This document shows positions 1 through 10,157 of a DNA stretch of 64,000 nt, one piece after another. The position numbers and the translations under genes are program-made. This DNA is from Atkinsonella hypoxylon (taxonomy: Eukaryota > Ascomycota > Sordariomycetes > Hypocreales > Clavicipitaceae), in the NCBI GenBank assembly GCA_000729835.1, contig JFHB01000103.1, positions 1 through 64,000 of the forward strand. The letters are read 5' to 3'. Position 1 is the first letter of the stretch. The number at the start of each line of letters is the position of its first letter. The notes under the pieces were generated by a model that saw nothing but the letters and a program-made list of their open reading frames with translations, did no database searches and was not told the DNA's origin.

Positions 1-1273
1 GGTTGTGTCCCCGCGGAGCCCCGTGCCATGTGTTTTGTTGGTGGGCACGCCTCGTTCCCCAGTTTTACCGCCACGGTGGGGAGCTTGGGGTCCCGAGCTA
101 CATGCTCCCGGCGCAACTCCGCGGGCACAACGTGGGCAACATGTTGTGATTTTTTTTTTTTTTCTTTTTTTCTGTCTTTCTATGCTATCTAGGCTACGTG
201 GTTACTTCTACAACATCGTACATCAGAGGGAAAACGCCCCCCCCCTCCTCGGTTCTGAATAACCTTTCATCTGGGCAGCCCAAGTCTCACTGTACCAAGG
301 AATGACTACGCCGATCATTTTACACGCCTCGATGGTTTCACGCTTGTTTACCATACGCAGCCCCCCCTCCGAAAGTATGCTGGGCGAATGACGGGCAAGC
401 TTCTGGCACTAGTTTTTGCATTCACTCGCATTGAATCTGTTCGTTAGTCCGTGGGCGCAAAGGTCTGCTCGTGGCTGTAGTAGGTCTTGTATTGATGCGT
501 GCCACTTCGGAATCTATCGGTAACTACGGGCCCAGTATTGTCAACCATCACAAGCATGGATGGCTCTCTGCCTACTCCGTCTGGCGAGTAGAGGTAGCAC
601 CCTGGCCCCCCGTCGGCAAAAGCAAAAGCAGGGGGAGGGGGCATCCGCTTCCTGAGACGAACGGCACTGATGATATTATGATATTACTGAACCTACGCGT
701 GATGTCCCCACGGCTACAATCGTATATCCAACCTCACGGGGAAATTTCCATAGACTATCGAGCAACCTTAATGATTGACTTTCAATTACTTCCCATTCGC
801 CTATCGAAATCTTCATAAAATAACGACGAGGTTCGCTTTTGAGTCCCGCGACGAGGCATCCAACCACCGGCTTTCATATTAATCAACGTCGTAATTCTCC
901 ATCAAAATCATACTTAATTAATGTCCGGACACTGTCCGTTGAACAAGCTAGGAAAGTATTTCCGCAAGATAGATCCTAAGGTCGTAGGTGCCAAGTGCCG
1001 GCTGCGACGATGAACAAGTTCATGCAAAATAGCCCCGTGTAATCACCAAAGGCGTGCTGTGTAGGACCTGTGGCCATGCGAACCCACAAGGAGCACACAT
1101 TGATCTCCGGTAGTTCCTGTTCTGGCACACGTCGGTACTGAAAGGTCTTTGTCTCAAAATAGACGTGTATACAAACCAAGAATTTGATTGCAAAGTAAAT
1201 CCTGCTTCTGTAAGCGCCATCTATTTTGGGCCCTCACCTCGGATCCGCTTCGCCAGACGAAGCTGAAAGGCGT
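1..1273. other. Intergenic, no gene seen
   Basis: No open frame here has an ATG start, recognisable domain or splice structure; the longer frames begin at non-ATG codons or read through low-complexity DNA. A T-rich tract lies near 150-172. It may contain the 3' or 5' flank of a gene to the left of the window. Confidence 0.5.
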
Positions 1274-1981
1274 CTAGTTCGCAAGGTTAGAGGCATCGCG
1301 AACAATTGTTGTACCCAGCTGCTTTTTCGTGCGCATAATTCTGAGGAGTGCCTTCAGCTGTTGTTTTGACATCTTGCCAGGTGCTCCGGTCTCATCGGCT
1401 TCATCGTCCTCGCTCATTTGCGGGTCGTTGCCCATCGTCACATCGTCCTCGACTTCTTCTTCCTCTTCCTCTTCCTCTTCTTCTTCCTCTTCTTCTCCCT
1501 CTTCTTCTTCCTCTTCTTCTTCCTCTTCTTGGTGTAGTGATAGTGCTTGATCGTCTTCTCGGACATGATCGGGGTGCAGGAGCTTGAATATTGTCTTCGC
1601 GTAATCATATGTCCACTGCTCGACTCTCTCTACCTCTTCCAACTGCGCGGTACGTCGGGATAGGCGGAAATGCTTGACAAATCTTTCCCTCAACATGATG
1701 GGCTCAATGAACCAGTCTGGTAAATCTTCCTTCAGGACATCATCTTGAACAACCTGCTGCATTTTTGCGTCACTCTCATCCTCGATATCATCATCCTCAG
1801 CGCCGAAGCGACGTGCAAGACAACCCTCGCAAGACCATGTGTACTTCGCCAAAAGAAGAGTATGCTGGTTTTGATCCGGGCACAGCCGATTGTCATCGCA
1901 CTCATCTTCGGTGCAACCGATTTTGAAAAGCGTGCAATGAGAGCACTGACTGTACTGCAAGATAGCTAAGCAGCATGGCAT
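1274..1981 (-). CDS. Acidic hypothetical protein with N-terminal Cys pairs
   Basis: Single open frame of 235 residues starting at a real ATG. The first 55 residues hold nine cysteines, including two CxxC pairs (C13/C16 and C51/C54), which could bind zinc; this is inference, since no named zinc-finger spacing is met. A helical, charged middle (about 85-145) precedes an almost uninterrupted glutamate tract (about 152-178, encoded by the CTTCTTCCT-type repeat at 1452-1530), a second acidic patch and a basic C-terminus containing KQQLKALLRIMRTKKQ. The acidic tract suggests a nuclear or chromatin-associated protein, but that is only a composition argument. I do not recognise the family. The poly-Glu tract is a simple repeat and probably varies in length between strains. 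Gene reality is supported by biased codon use outside the repeat and absence of stops over 708 nt. Confidence 0.6.
   Translation of the reverse strand: MPCCLAILQYSQCSHCTLFKIGCTEDECDDNRLCPDQNQHTLLLAKYTWSCEGCLARRFGAEDDDIEDESDAKMQQVVQDDVLKEDLPDWFIEPIMLRERFVKHFRLSRRTAQLEEVERVEQWTYDYAKTIFKLLHPDHVREDDQALSLHQEEEEEEEEEEGEEEEEEEEEEEEEEVEDDVTMGNDPQMSEDDEADETGAPGKMSKQQLKALLRIMRTKKQLGTTIVRDASNLAN
1452..1530. repeat. Trinucleotide CTT/CCT tract (poly-Glu coding)
   Basis: Near-perfect purine/pyrimidine repeat, read as GAA/GAG on the minus strand inside the gene at 1274-1981. It creates spurious poly-Ser and poly-Leu frames on the plus strand. Confidence 0.9.
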
Positions 1982-2999
1982 CTTGGAAAATAAAATTAAT
2001 CGACCCGGGTCGACTCAGAACTCAACAGGGGTGTGCTGGAGCTTTTCTGTGCTATCCGTCAGGGACGCAAGAGATGGAATTTCAGGATCAGTGTTGCGGC
2101 GGAGATACGACGGTATTACGTGACTGGATCTGTGTTAGGGGCAGTTAAACCGAACTTGATCCTGTAGGTTCGATTCAGATGGTAGCCCAAAGCAACGGGC
2201 ACGAAGGTGTAGCTGGGTATTCAAGAAAGCACAAAGTTCGTCAGCCGGTGAGTCTGCGATACTAGCTGGTCAGTGGCCGCTTTATTTATAATCAAACTGC
2301 TCTCGAGACAACGATGAGAGTCGACGGGTGTAGACCTCAGCATAAAGGCAGAACTGCAACAGCACTAGTGACGGATAAATCGACGCTCAAGAAGCTTTCC
2401 CTCTTCCTTACTGAGACTAACTTGCCATCGTTAGGACGCAGTTTTGCATTTTGTCGATGTCTAATGACCTAGTGTGCTCTGCCACGACTTGGCGTCCAGA
2501 CGCCGAGTGAAGAGTTCGCAAGCGTGTCTAAAGGTGCAGCCACAAGAGTTTATTGTGTCACTGGCGCTTTCCTCGCAGAATGCGTGGTTGAGCTCATCGC
2601 GCCGGACAAAAGTTAATGTGCAGGAATGGGTACGTGTGATCCCCGACATGCTCGACACCTGGGTGTAACGGAAAGCCGATGTCGTAGCAACTGCCGTCAC
2701 GATGCCCGCTTCGATCCCGTATTTCGAATTTCTTTTATCATTTTGAGAAACATGAGTTTTTTTTTCTTCCCGACACAGCACTCACTGCTGGGATTTATAA
2801 TTTCCTACATGAATTTTTCCAATATCCCCGTACGTTATAAATGATCCAAAACATAAACCCATTCTGCGTTGAAATGGGATGAAAGTAAATTATTACCGAC
2901 TGCAGGCCCTGCCATAGTGCAGATGCAGTGGTGCGGTATATGCGACGCAAGCAAAACAAAAAGTCATGACGCGCATTTTTGAATGGAGAAATGGCGCAT
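1982..2999. other. Intergenic; one uncertain Cys-rich open frame
   Basis: No supported gene. A minus-strand open frame covering roughly 2461-2780 has coding-like codons and several cysteines but no ATG start and no identified upstream exon; it is discussed as a finding rather than annotated as a gene. The stretch near 2800-2960 is AT-rich. Confidence 0.45.
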
Positions 3000-4419
3000 C
3001 TACTTCGGCACGTTTGCTTCGTGCGCCGACAACGGCGTCAGAGACCGTCTAGCCAGATCTGGACTTAGGCTTCTTGAGCACAATGTCTGCGCAGCCAGTT
3101 TCTTATAACCCTCAAAGCCTGATGGCATAGTGCCGCCACCGGGGCTTATGGAGGTACCACTGGGAGTCTTTTCGTTGGAAACGAGGCCTCTTGCTTGGAC
3201 AAAAGCACTTGAGCGTACGTGGGACGGGTCACGTTCATAATACTTGTCGAGGATGGGGTGCACCATGACGGTCTGGCGGTGGATGGTGAGGATAGAGTTT
3301 GTAGGTACGTTTACCCAATTTTCTGCATCATCATTAGCCACGACTCTTCAACTGGATAAGATTTTCGCACATTGTGGGCACGTGAATAGGCATAGTCTCA
3401 CCTCGCTCAAAAGTCAAAGGTTCACTGGCAACGAGAACGATATCTGCTCCCTTATCTTTGCGTTCCATCTGGTACTGTCGGTCGTCGGGATCGGGTGTCC
3501 TCGTGACCCATTGCGTTCCCGACGAATAATACAAACTAGCAGCCTCGTCTTTGGAGCTGCTGATGTACCTGGTACAAATGATGCTGTGGCCATCAGTGAC
3601 GGCAAAGTTAAGCAAGCTCATCGTGTCTACGTCTTCGTTCTTTAGTATGTCCTCGGGGATCGCATCCGTTAGCTCGTTGATTTGAGCGATGGTCTGTTCT
3701 ACCGCCTTGCGAAGCACAGTCGGACCGAACCCCTTCTCGGGGGATGAGCTAGGGTCGTGGCCGAGACCTTCGAGAGTGTTCAGAAACAGAGCAAAGGCCC
3801 ATTCGCTGTCGGTGCTGCCCTTAACTAGCAGATACCATTTGTCTGCCAGGCGGTCACAGAGCTTTCTCTTGATATACTTCCATCCCCCCAGGCCACCATT
3901 ATGCATCCACATCAGGCTGGCATGCGTGAAAGGATGACAGTTGTCTTCACTTAAGGAGCCTTCTGTCGTGGCACGCACATGGCCGAAAATGAGGTGGGAG
4001 GCTGTCTTGGAAGCTATTCTTTGCAGATTGGTGCAGTTCCATGCAGGAATCGTCGAGGTAAAGAGGCAAGGGGCAGCGCCGAGCTTAGGGTTTGTGTAAA
4101 AGCCAATGCCAAAGCCATCAGCATTGTTCTGGCCTCGACGGGTGTCCTAATGTAAACGGCTCAAGTCAATAAGGAGCCAGCCAAGCTAGGAATTTGCCAG
4201 TCTCCAAGAGCCATAGCATACCAGGCGTAGCCGTGAGTCGAAAGACTGCTTCAGTATCGAATGCGCCGGATCAAGAATCAATTCTGACAAGAGAATCTCG
4301 CCGCTGCCCTTGTATACCTATGTTGTTGTCTCGCTGGTCAGTTACTTGCTCGAGTCCGACTTCGGAGAGGGGGGCGGGGGGTAGGTACTGAGAAGTTTGC
4401 ATACCAGGAAACGGCACAT
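3000..4419 (-). CDS. DUG3: DUG3-type class II glutamine amidotransferase
   Basis: Four exons: 4419-4405, 4317-4222, 4146-3402 and 3322-3000, giving 392 residues in a continuous frame. The protein begins MCRFL, so Cys2 is the N-terminal nucleophile expected of Ntn-type glutamine amidotransferases after removal of Met1. Exon 2 carries LILDPAHSILKQSFDSRLR and exon 3 NNADGFGIGFY, GHVRATTEG and MWMHNGGL, hallmark blocks of the family; the last exon has NWVNVPTNSIL. In yeast, Dug3 acts with the peptidase Dug2 in the alternative cytosolic pathway of glutathione degradation (Dug2-Dug3 cleaves the gamma-glutamyl bond). The first exon encodes only five codons and is easily missed. The C-terminal tail after HPILDKYY (about 75 residues, Ser/Pro-rich) is longer than the core needs. 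Family assignment is strong; pathway role is by homology. Confidence 0.9.
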
Positions 4420-5880
4420 GATGAGATTCTGATGCGTGGAATACGATGGCAACGTAACAGGCTAAACTTCGATAAGAGGCACCAGCAGTCGTTGTTGGTG
4501 GATATGGATGCAAGAAAATGGATCTATCGAGAGCCGGAGCTTACTTGGGCGAAGACGATAGGACGAGTGATGGTAATCACATCTGGAAATGACACCATAC
4601 GTTACCTTGCGGCTTGCTTGAACCTTTGCCAATGGGGCCTGGTCCACGGACCACCACCACCACACCAGGCTGGTCTAGTTTGAGAACAACTGTGGCTTTG
4701 AAGCAATCCTGTGTGCACAGAGTCTGTAGATGGCCTGAGATTTTTTGAGCCGACCTGACCGAGTCTGTAAATGACCTGAGGTTTTGAAGACGACCTGTCC
4801 TGAGGTGAGGTTGCTGTGGGTCAAGTGTGGTGGGTCTTACTTCAGCCAATCATAGTCCACACAGACGGCCGGCTTGTCCTAGACTCGATGGTAAGATGGC
4901 ACGTTGGGAACTCGACAACCCTATGGACGGGAACGTGATATTATGGCGAATGTTCACTTGGACATGTGGACGAAACTTGGAAACTTGGCCTGACACGATA
5001 TTGCCGTGATGTACAAAGTGGGAGTCCAGGACCGACATGTCCCGCAGTGGCATTTGTACGTGTCCATAACCAACGTCGAGCGGCAATTGCTGGCGGGAAC
5101 GGGGTGCTGAACCATCATGCCTCATCCTGTAGCACTTCAGACTTTGAACTAATATCCAGAGCAAAGACAGAGCTCGACTCCGCAGCTCTCTGCCATTTGG
5201 TTCCCTCAGAGAACGTCTTGCAATTAGACTTTGGACGGTTGTGTCGCGACAACAATTGTCAACGTCAACGGCAGCTCTTGCAGACACCACGCGTACCGAC
5301 CCACTTTATCGGCCAATTAAACGTCGTTAGGAGATACATTAGTTCACATGTAAAGCTTGTAATGGTAGAAGTAACTAAATACAGCTAAGAGCTACACCGC
5401 CTGTCAAGTCAGAGCTTTGCTAATCTTTCATAATAACAGAAAGAATGTAATAGGGTGAAAAACGGGGTGATATAAGTTACTGGCTAGCTGCTTGTAGCTA
5501 CTCTCTATTTTTATGGCCGCAGCTCCGCCGAAGCCTGGCAGCTAGCTCGGGCGATCGCTGCAACGGACGCGAGACGTCCCATTTACACGCTTCGCGCGTT
5601 GCCACGACCGCGTCTTGCAACTCCACTCCCAGCCTCGACTACGGCATCAGTCCCTTTGTTGGACCCTGCCGGATGGCCGACGCCTGCTTATCCCGTAATT
5701 GAAGCACATTATCCTTGAGGCTCGTTTGATTTCAATAGGCATTCATCTTCCTTCGTTCTACCACTGACCGTTGGATAACGTGCGTTTTCCGTTCCTTGCA
5801 GTCAGCATATCCGTTAGACGATATCCCATTCATCTCTCATACATCCTCGAAAACACAGTCGAAGCTCGCTGGCGAGCACC
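4420..5880. other. Intergenic with repeat copy; promoter of CDT2-like gene
   Basis: Open frames here start at GTG or TTG and show no domain. The segment holds the tandem repeat at 4720-4800 with its flank to 4848, an AT-richer stretch at about 5300-5500, and at its right end the 5' flank of the gene starting at 5881. Confidence 0.5.
4720..4848. repeat. Tandem copy of a dispersed repeat (copy A)
   Basis: Two imperfect direct units, 4720-4760 and 4761-4800, each starting GAGTCTGTA and ending CGACCTG-CC, about 80% identical by eye. They are followed by TGTGGGTC and, at 4831-4848, TGGGTCTTACTTCAGCCA. A single related unit with the same downstream word is present at 30923-30999. Two locations and partial divergence suggest old transposable-element debris. 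Confidence 0.6.
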
Positions 5881-8255
5881 ATGCACCACCATAGCTCGTC
5901 CATTCCCGATGGGGTGCCGTCTAGCCCTACGGACGTGCCATCTTCTCCTCCGGTGAATCCATATCTATCGCCTACTCGAACAAGCCACCGCAAAGAGAAG
6001 CGCCAGCCGTCCGTCACTCCAAGGAGGTTCGGCCGTTTCTTCACACCGCGGTCGTCTTTGCCTGTGGAGCATCGCATCACATTGGGTGTTTTGAACGCCT
6101 CAGCGACCAATCGACAAATGGCCTCCCCCTACTCTTTGGCGGGCGATCCTTTAAGCTCGGATCCAATATGTCCCTCCTCCCCCACGGAAGGGTTGGACCA
6201 ACATCCTGAAACTGGACAGAAGAGGAGACAGGGCGAGCGAGGCCATCCCATTGTCAAGAAGCGGCGCGGCTTGGTCCTTGGCGATATGAATCCTCCGCCC
6301 CTTCGGTTGCCCGGTAGAAGCTTTCACATGTCGAGAAACGGCGAGGTCCAGATAGTCGAGCCACAGCCAGAATGTGATATCCGTGACGGCCTCGACGATA
6401 AACGAAGAGCCACCTTGGTTGGTTTTGGACAGTCACAACGATCATGGCGCACAACGATTAGCTGACCCTTTTTCAGATTAACTTTTTCAAAGCAAGTCGA
6501 AGTGGAAACACGATGGGCTTGCACAAGAAGTCATTTCATGCTGCGTCTAGCGTTCAGCCAGCGGAACTGAGAACAAACTTGGTATGACAGCAAATCACCC
6601 AAATCACCACACACAGCAGGTCATTACTGACAGTCATGCAGGCTCTCGAAGGGTACAAGCCCAAACCTGTTCGCAAATTCCGCAATCGAGGCTGTGAGGC
6701 CCAATTGCTTGACCGCGAACACGGCTTCGGCACTCATACTGGAAAACAGTACCTTCAGTATCCAGTGAAGGACGCCAGAGTTCACACTGCTTCCTTTTAC
6801 AGCAGGAGCTCGGATGTCCACCATTGCACTTCGTATGACGGCCAAGGGAACACCATCCCATTCAGCCTCTCCAGCTCTCCCACAGATGCCATAACCGCCA
6901 TCGGCGATGAGAAGGGATATGTGCGGCTCTTCAAGACCTGCTCTAAGCAAGACGACCAGGGCCCACCCGTCGACGAGCACGTCGCGGTGCACGACAATGC
7001 CATCATGGACCTGGATTTTTCTCCGGACGGCTACAGGCTGGCAACAGCCTCTGGAGACAGGACTGGCAAGATTGTCGACCTCGTCACATCATCGATCGCG
7101 GTTCATCTTGCAGGCGGTCACTGGGATTCTCTCCGCCAGATAGCCTTCCAGCCCGGAATTGGCGGCGGCTGCAGTCTCGCCTCATCAGATCGAGCTGGAC
7201 GAGTCCAGCTTTGGGATTTGCGCTGCTCATCCATGCCCATGCTCACCTTCAGCTCCGTCGGTCAGTTTGGCACAACAAACCGTGACGTCAACTTGGACCC
7301 CGTGGCTGCAAAAACAGTCAACACCATTGACAGCGCTCACGAACGCACCGTTCAAGGCACCAAGTCAGCCGCCTCCGTCACAGCTATCCAGTGGCTTCCA
7401 CCCGGCCGCGAGCACCTCCTTCTCACCGCGTCAGAAGCCAACGCGTCCATCAAGCTCTGGGACACACGATATATCAAACCCCGCCGCCAGGCCGAAGACA
7501 CACCATTGGCTGTAACACCACAACCCATAACACACGCCTGGCGCTCCTACGGCATCACCTCTCTCGCCCTCAGCACCAACTCGTCTCGCCTCTACGCCCT
7601 CTGCAAAGACAGCACCGTCTACGCCTATTCTACCGCACACCTCATTCTCGGCCACGCGCCCGAGCTCCAAGACAATGCTCCCAAGCGCAAACCGAGCCAC
7701 AACACCAACAGCCTAGGTCCCCTCTACGGCTTCAAGCACGACGAATTCCGCGCCTCCTCATTCTACGTCAAATGCGCTTTGCGTCCGGCGTCCACCTCCC
7801 CCGGCTCAGACTACCAATCCGAACTTCTCGCCGTAGGCAGCACAAACAACTGCGCAGTGTTGTTCCCCACCGACGAACGATACATGTACTCAGCCTGGGC
7901 CCAGCACGCGCATGACCTCGACAAGAAGGGCCCTCATTCCATCCTCGGCACCCCTACTATTGCTTCGCAACCCTTCAATCCCACGCCCTCTGGTGTCTTG
8001 TCGTCGTCGTCCTCCCCGATTCCCATCTTTCGCACCGGCACCCCTCTTATAAGAGGCCACTCTCGCGAAGTCACCAACGTGAGCTGGTCTCGAGAAGGAG
8101 ATCTCGTCACCGCATCAGACGACTACCTTGTTCGACGATGGGGAACCAGGCTACGCGACAAGGCACGTTATTTCCGCACGATAGGTGAATTTGGTGGCGA
8201 GAGACACATGGCTGGGTGGGCAGATGTCGGCGATTGGGACGTAGATGAGTGTTGA
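5881..8255 (+). CDS. CDT2: CDT2-like WD40 substrate receptor (CRL4)
   Basis: Three exons, 5881-6417, 6477-6581 and 6642-8255, give 751 residues. The N-terminal 215 residues are Ser/Pro-rich and basic with a KKRR cluster, as in fungal relatives. The third exon holds the beta-propeller: an AIGDEKGYVRLF blade, the HDNAIMDLDFSPDGYRLATA block diagnostic for Cdt2/DTL, then two blades ending in WDxR motifs (WDLR at W405, WDTR at W487), the signature of DDB1-CUL4 adaptors, and a final blade with SREVTNVSW and DDYLVRRW. By homology it recruits PCNA-bound substrates such as Cdt1 or Spd1-type inhibitors to the CRL4 ubiquitin ligase during S phase and repair. Both introns have consensus acceptors with a CTGAC branch site; the first donor (GTTGGT) is weak, so that junction is the least certain. 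The ATG at 6636 lies in the second intron. Confidence 0.8.
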
Positions 8256-8873
8256 TTTCCCTTTGAGAGCCTTTTTTTTTTCGAAATCTTTGCAGCATAG
8301 CGTATCGTAGCCAGCATCCAGCATCCAGGCATGCCTCGTGCAACGGAGCCTGACGTCAGTCACATGTCAGCAATCTAACACACTTTATGAATGAGCTCAT
8401 GAATCCCATGTAACGTGAGCTATCGTGAAATACCAACCCTGTCCAGGCTATGAGACGTACGTAACATTGAGGTGCACTACCAACTGTGTTTGACCGCCCC
8501 TATTGCAAGGGGTTTTGTAGCGACATCAATTGTAGAGAGGCTGTACGATGGTGTACAGAAGTTCATGCACAATATATTGATACTGGTATTGATATTTACA
8601 GGTCCGGGAAACACCACCTGCTATGCAGTCTCGATTTGATGCCGTATGTTCATAATCACCAACCATATCAATGTTTTCCGCGTACCTTATTTGTAAAGGG
8701 CCACACGGGTCAGATTTGGATGAATATGAGTTAATATCCCCACTTCGCGAGAACGGCATAATGAACGGGCAATAAAAGTACAAGCACCATCCACGGCAGT
8801 CTGGTCCGGTCCAAAATCCAAGAGGCCATAACATGGTACGGCAATAGGGCGTCTGATTTCCTGCACCACCACA
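8256..8873. other. Convergent intergenic region
   Basis: Shared 3' flank of the CDT2-like and heme-oxygenase-like genes. It contains a T-run at about 8272-8281 and no supported gene. Confidence 0.5.
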
Positions 8874-10157
8874 CTACTCCGATAACACGGTCCACCGGCT
8901 TGAGAGAATTGCGGCCAGGATGATGAACCCTACAATTACTCCAAACACCCATTTCGTGACCTGTTCCCGACGCAGGCGCTTCGAGGCCATCTTGAGGCTC
9001 TCAGTCAAATCTCCGGTTGAGTCCCCTTCTCCGAGGTGGCTCCGGGATGGCTGGGGTAGGGATTTATCGAATCTGATAGATTTCGGTGCTTCAGGACATA
9101 ATGCAATACCGATGCTTGAGGCTATGATCGGATGGTTATCCGGCATGGTTGGGTGTGTGTCTTCAGGCACGGCAGGCGTACCCACATTATCGGCGATGCA
9201 ACTTTCCGCTTTATCAAGGTTTTCATCTGTCTCTCTGGATGAGCGTCGTGCGCTGCGTTCTTTCGTCACGACAACGCTGTCCCTGAACCGGTATACGGAG
9301 GGGTTTACAATGGCAGTAGGCAGAGACTCAGTTGAGCCACGTCTGCTCGGCCATGATGCATGGCTTGCATCGCCCAAGACATTGTCCAGCTGGGCTACCA
9401 CAAGGATCATGTTCTCAAAAATGCAAATCGCCTCTTGCACAATGTCGTGCTTTTCGCGATAGCTGAGCAATTTCTCGGCATCCGCCAAGCGTTGTTTGAA
9501 GTCTCGTTTCAAATCTTCGCCGTCTAGAGGTGTGTCAAAGTGGAAGAATCGAAGCGGCATGCCGTATGGCGTCTGCGGTGGTATTGGGGTTGCGCTTGAG
9601 CCTGCACCGCTTGGGCTTCCTTGCCAGAAATCCTGCCCGGCAGACTCAAGGGTCGCCCTTACAAAACGTCCTCCGGCAAACAAGGCCATGAACATGATGT
9701 AAGAATAGGCCAGCAACACATGCGGTTTGTTCTTGATGGTGCGCCTGATATGCTTGATAAACTCTGCCAGATGTCCGGTTTTGCTGATTATATCGAGTTG
9801 CTCCCTTGTCTCAGCCTGTGACCATCCTCTCATGGACTGGATGTCTGCTTCTAGTTGGTCGCTCCGTAATAAACCGGACAAATAGAGTGAATCCAGCGAT
9901 TGTTGCAAGTTTGGAGGAACCCTCGATGAATCCGGCTTGCTGAGTATATCGAACCACGCAGATTCAAACGTGGTATAAATCGGCGCGATGTGCATCAGAC
10001 CTAGAGTGTATGCGAGCGGGCTTGTTGCTTGCGGAGGCAGAGCCAAGGGTAGGCGAGCAACAATGAGCTTATTAAGCTTAGCATGAACAGGCCGAGTCGT
10101 GATGGCTATGGACTCGGCCAGCGGTTGATCCTCACGAAATGAGTCTAAGGGTATCAT
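8874..10157 (-). CDS. Heme-oxygenase-like protein with C-terminal membrane anchor
   Basis: Single exon, 427 residues from the ATG at 10157; the frame stays open to 10277 but that extension begins at TTG, so I chose the first ATG. Residues 10-235 resemble the all-helical heme oxygenase fold: RPVHAKLNKLI contains a His at position 25 where the proximal heme ligand of heme oxygenases lies, and the distal helix region reads AYSYIMFMALFAGGRFV with the conserved GG. After a Ser-rich, probably unstructured linker (about 290-395) comes a basic segment and a single transmembrane helix (VFGVIVGFIILAAIL, about 403-420) with a very short tail, consistent with a tail-anchored protein whose catalytic domain faces the cytosol. 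Known heme oxygenases open heme to biliverdin, iron and CO; whether this diverged fungal protein is catalytic cannot be told from sequence alone. Confidence 0.8.
   Translation of the reverse strand: MIPLDSFREDQPLAESIAITTRPVHAKLNKLIVARLPLALPPQATSPLAYTLGLMHIAPIYTTFESAWFDILSKPDSSRVPPNLQQSLDSLYLSGLLRSDQLEADIQSMRGWSQAETREQLDIISKTGHLAEFIKHIRRTIKNKPHVLLAYSYIMFMALFAGGRFVRATLESAGQDFWQGSPSGAGSSATPIPPQTPYGMPLRFFHFDTPLDGEDLKRDFKQRLADAEKLLSYREKHDIVQEAICIFENMILVVAQLDNVLGDASHASWPSRRGSTESLPTAIVNPSVYRFRDSVVVTKERSARRSSRETDENLDKAESCIADNVGTPAVPEDTHPTMPDNHPIIASSIGIALCPEAPKSIRFDKSLPQPSRSHLGEGDSTGDLTESLKMASKRLRREQVTKWVFGVIVGFIILAAILSSRWTVLSE

Noticed and set aside
1329..1587. Poly-Ser and poly-Leu open frames on the plus strand
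   Set aside because: They are the complement frames of the poly-Glu tract of the minus-strand gene.
4850..5388. Two overlapping open frames of 140-146 codons
   Set aside because: Both begin at GTG, not ATG; no domain, splice support or biased codon use.
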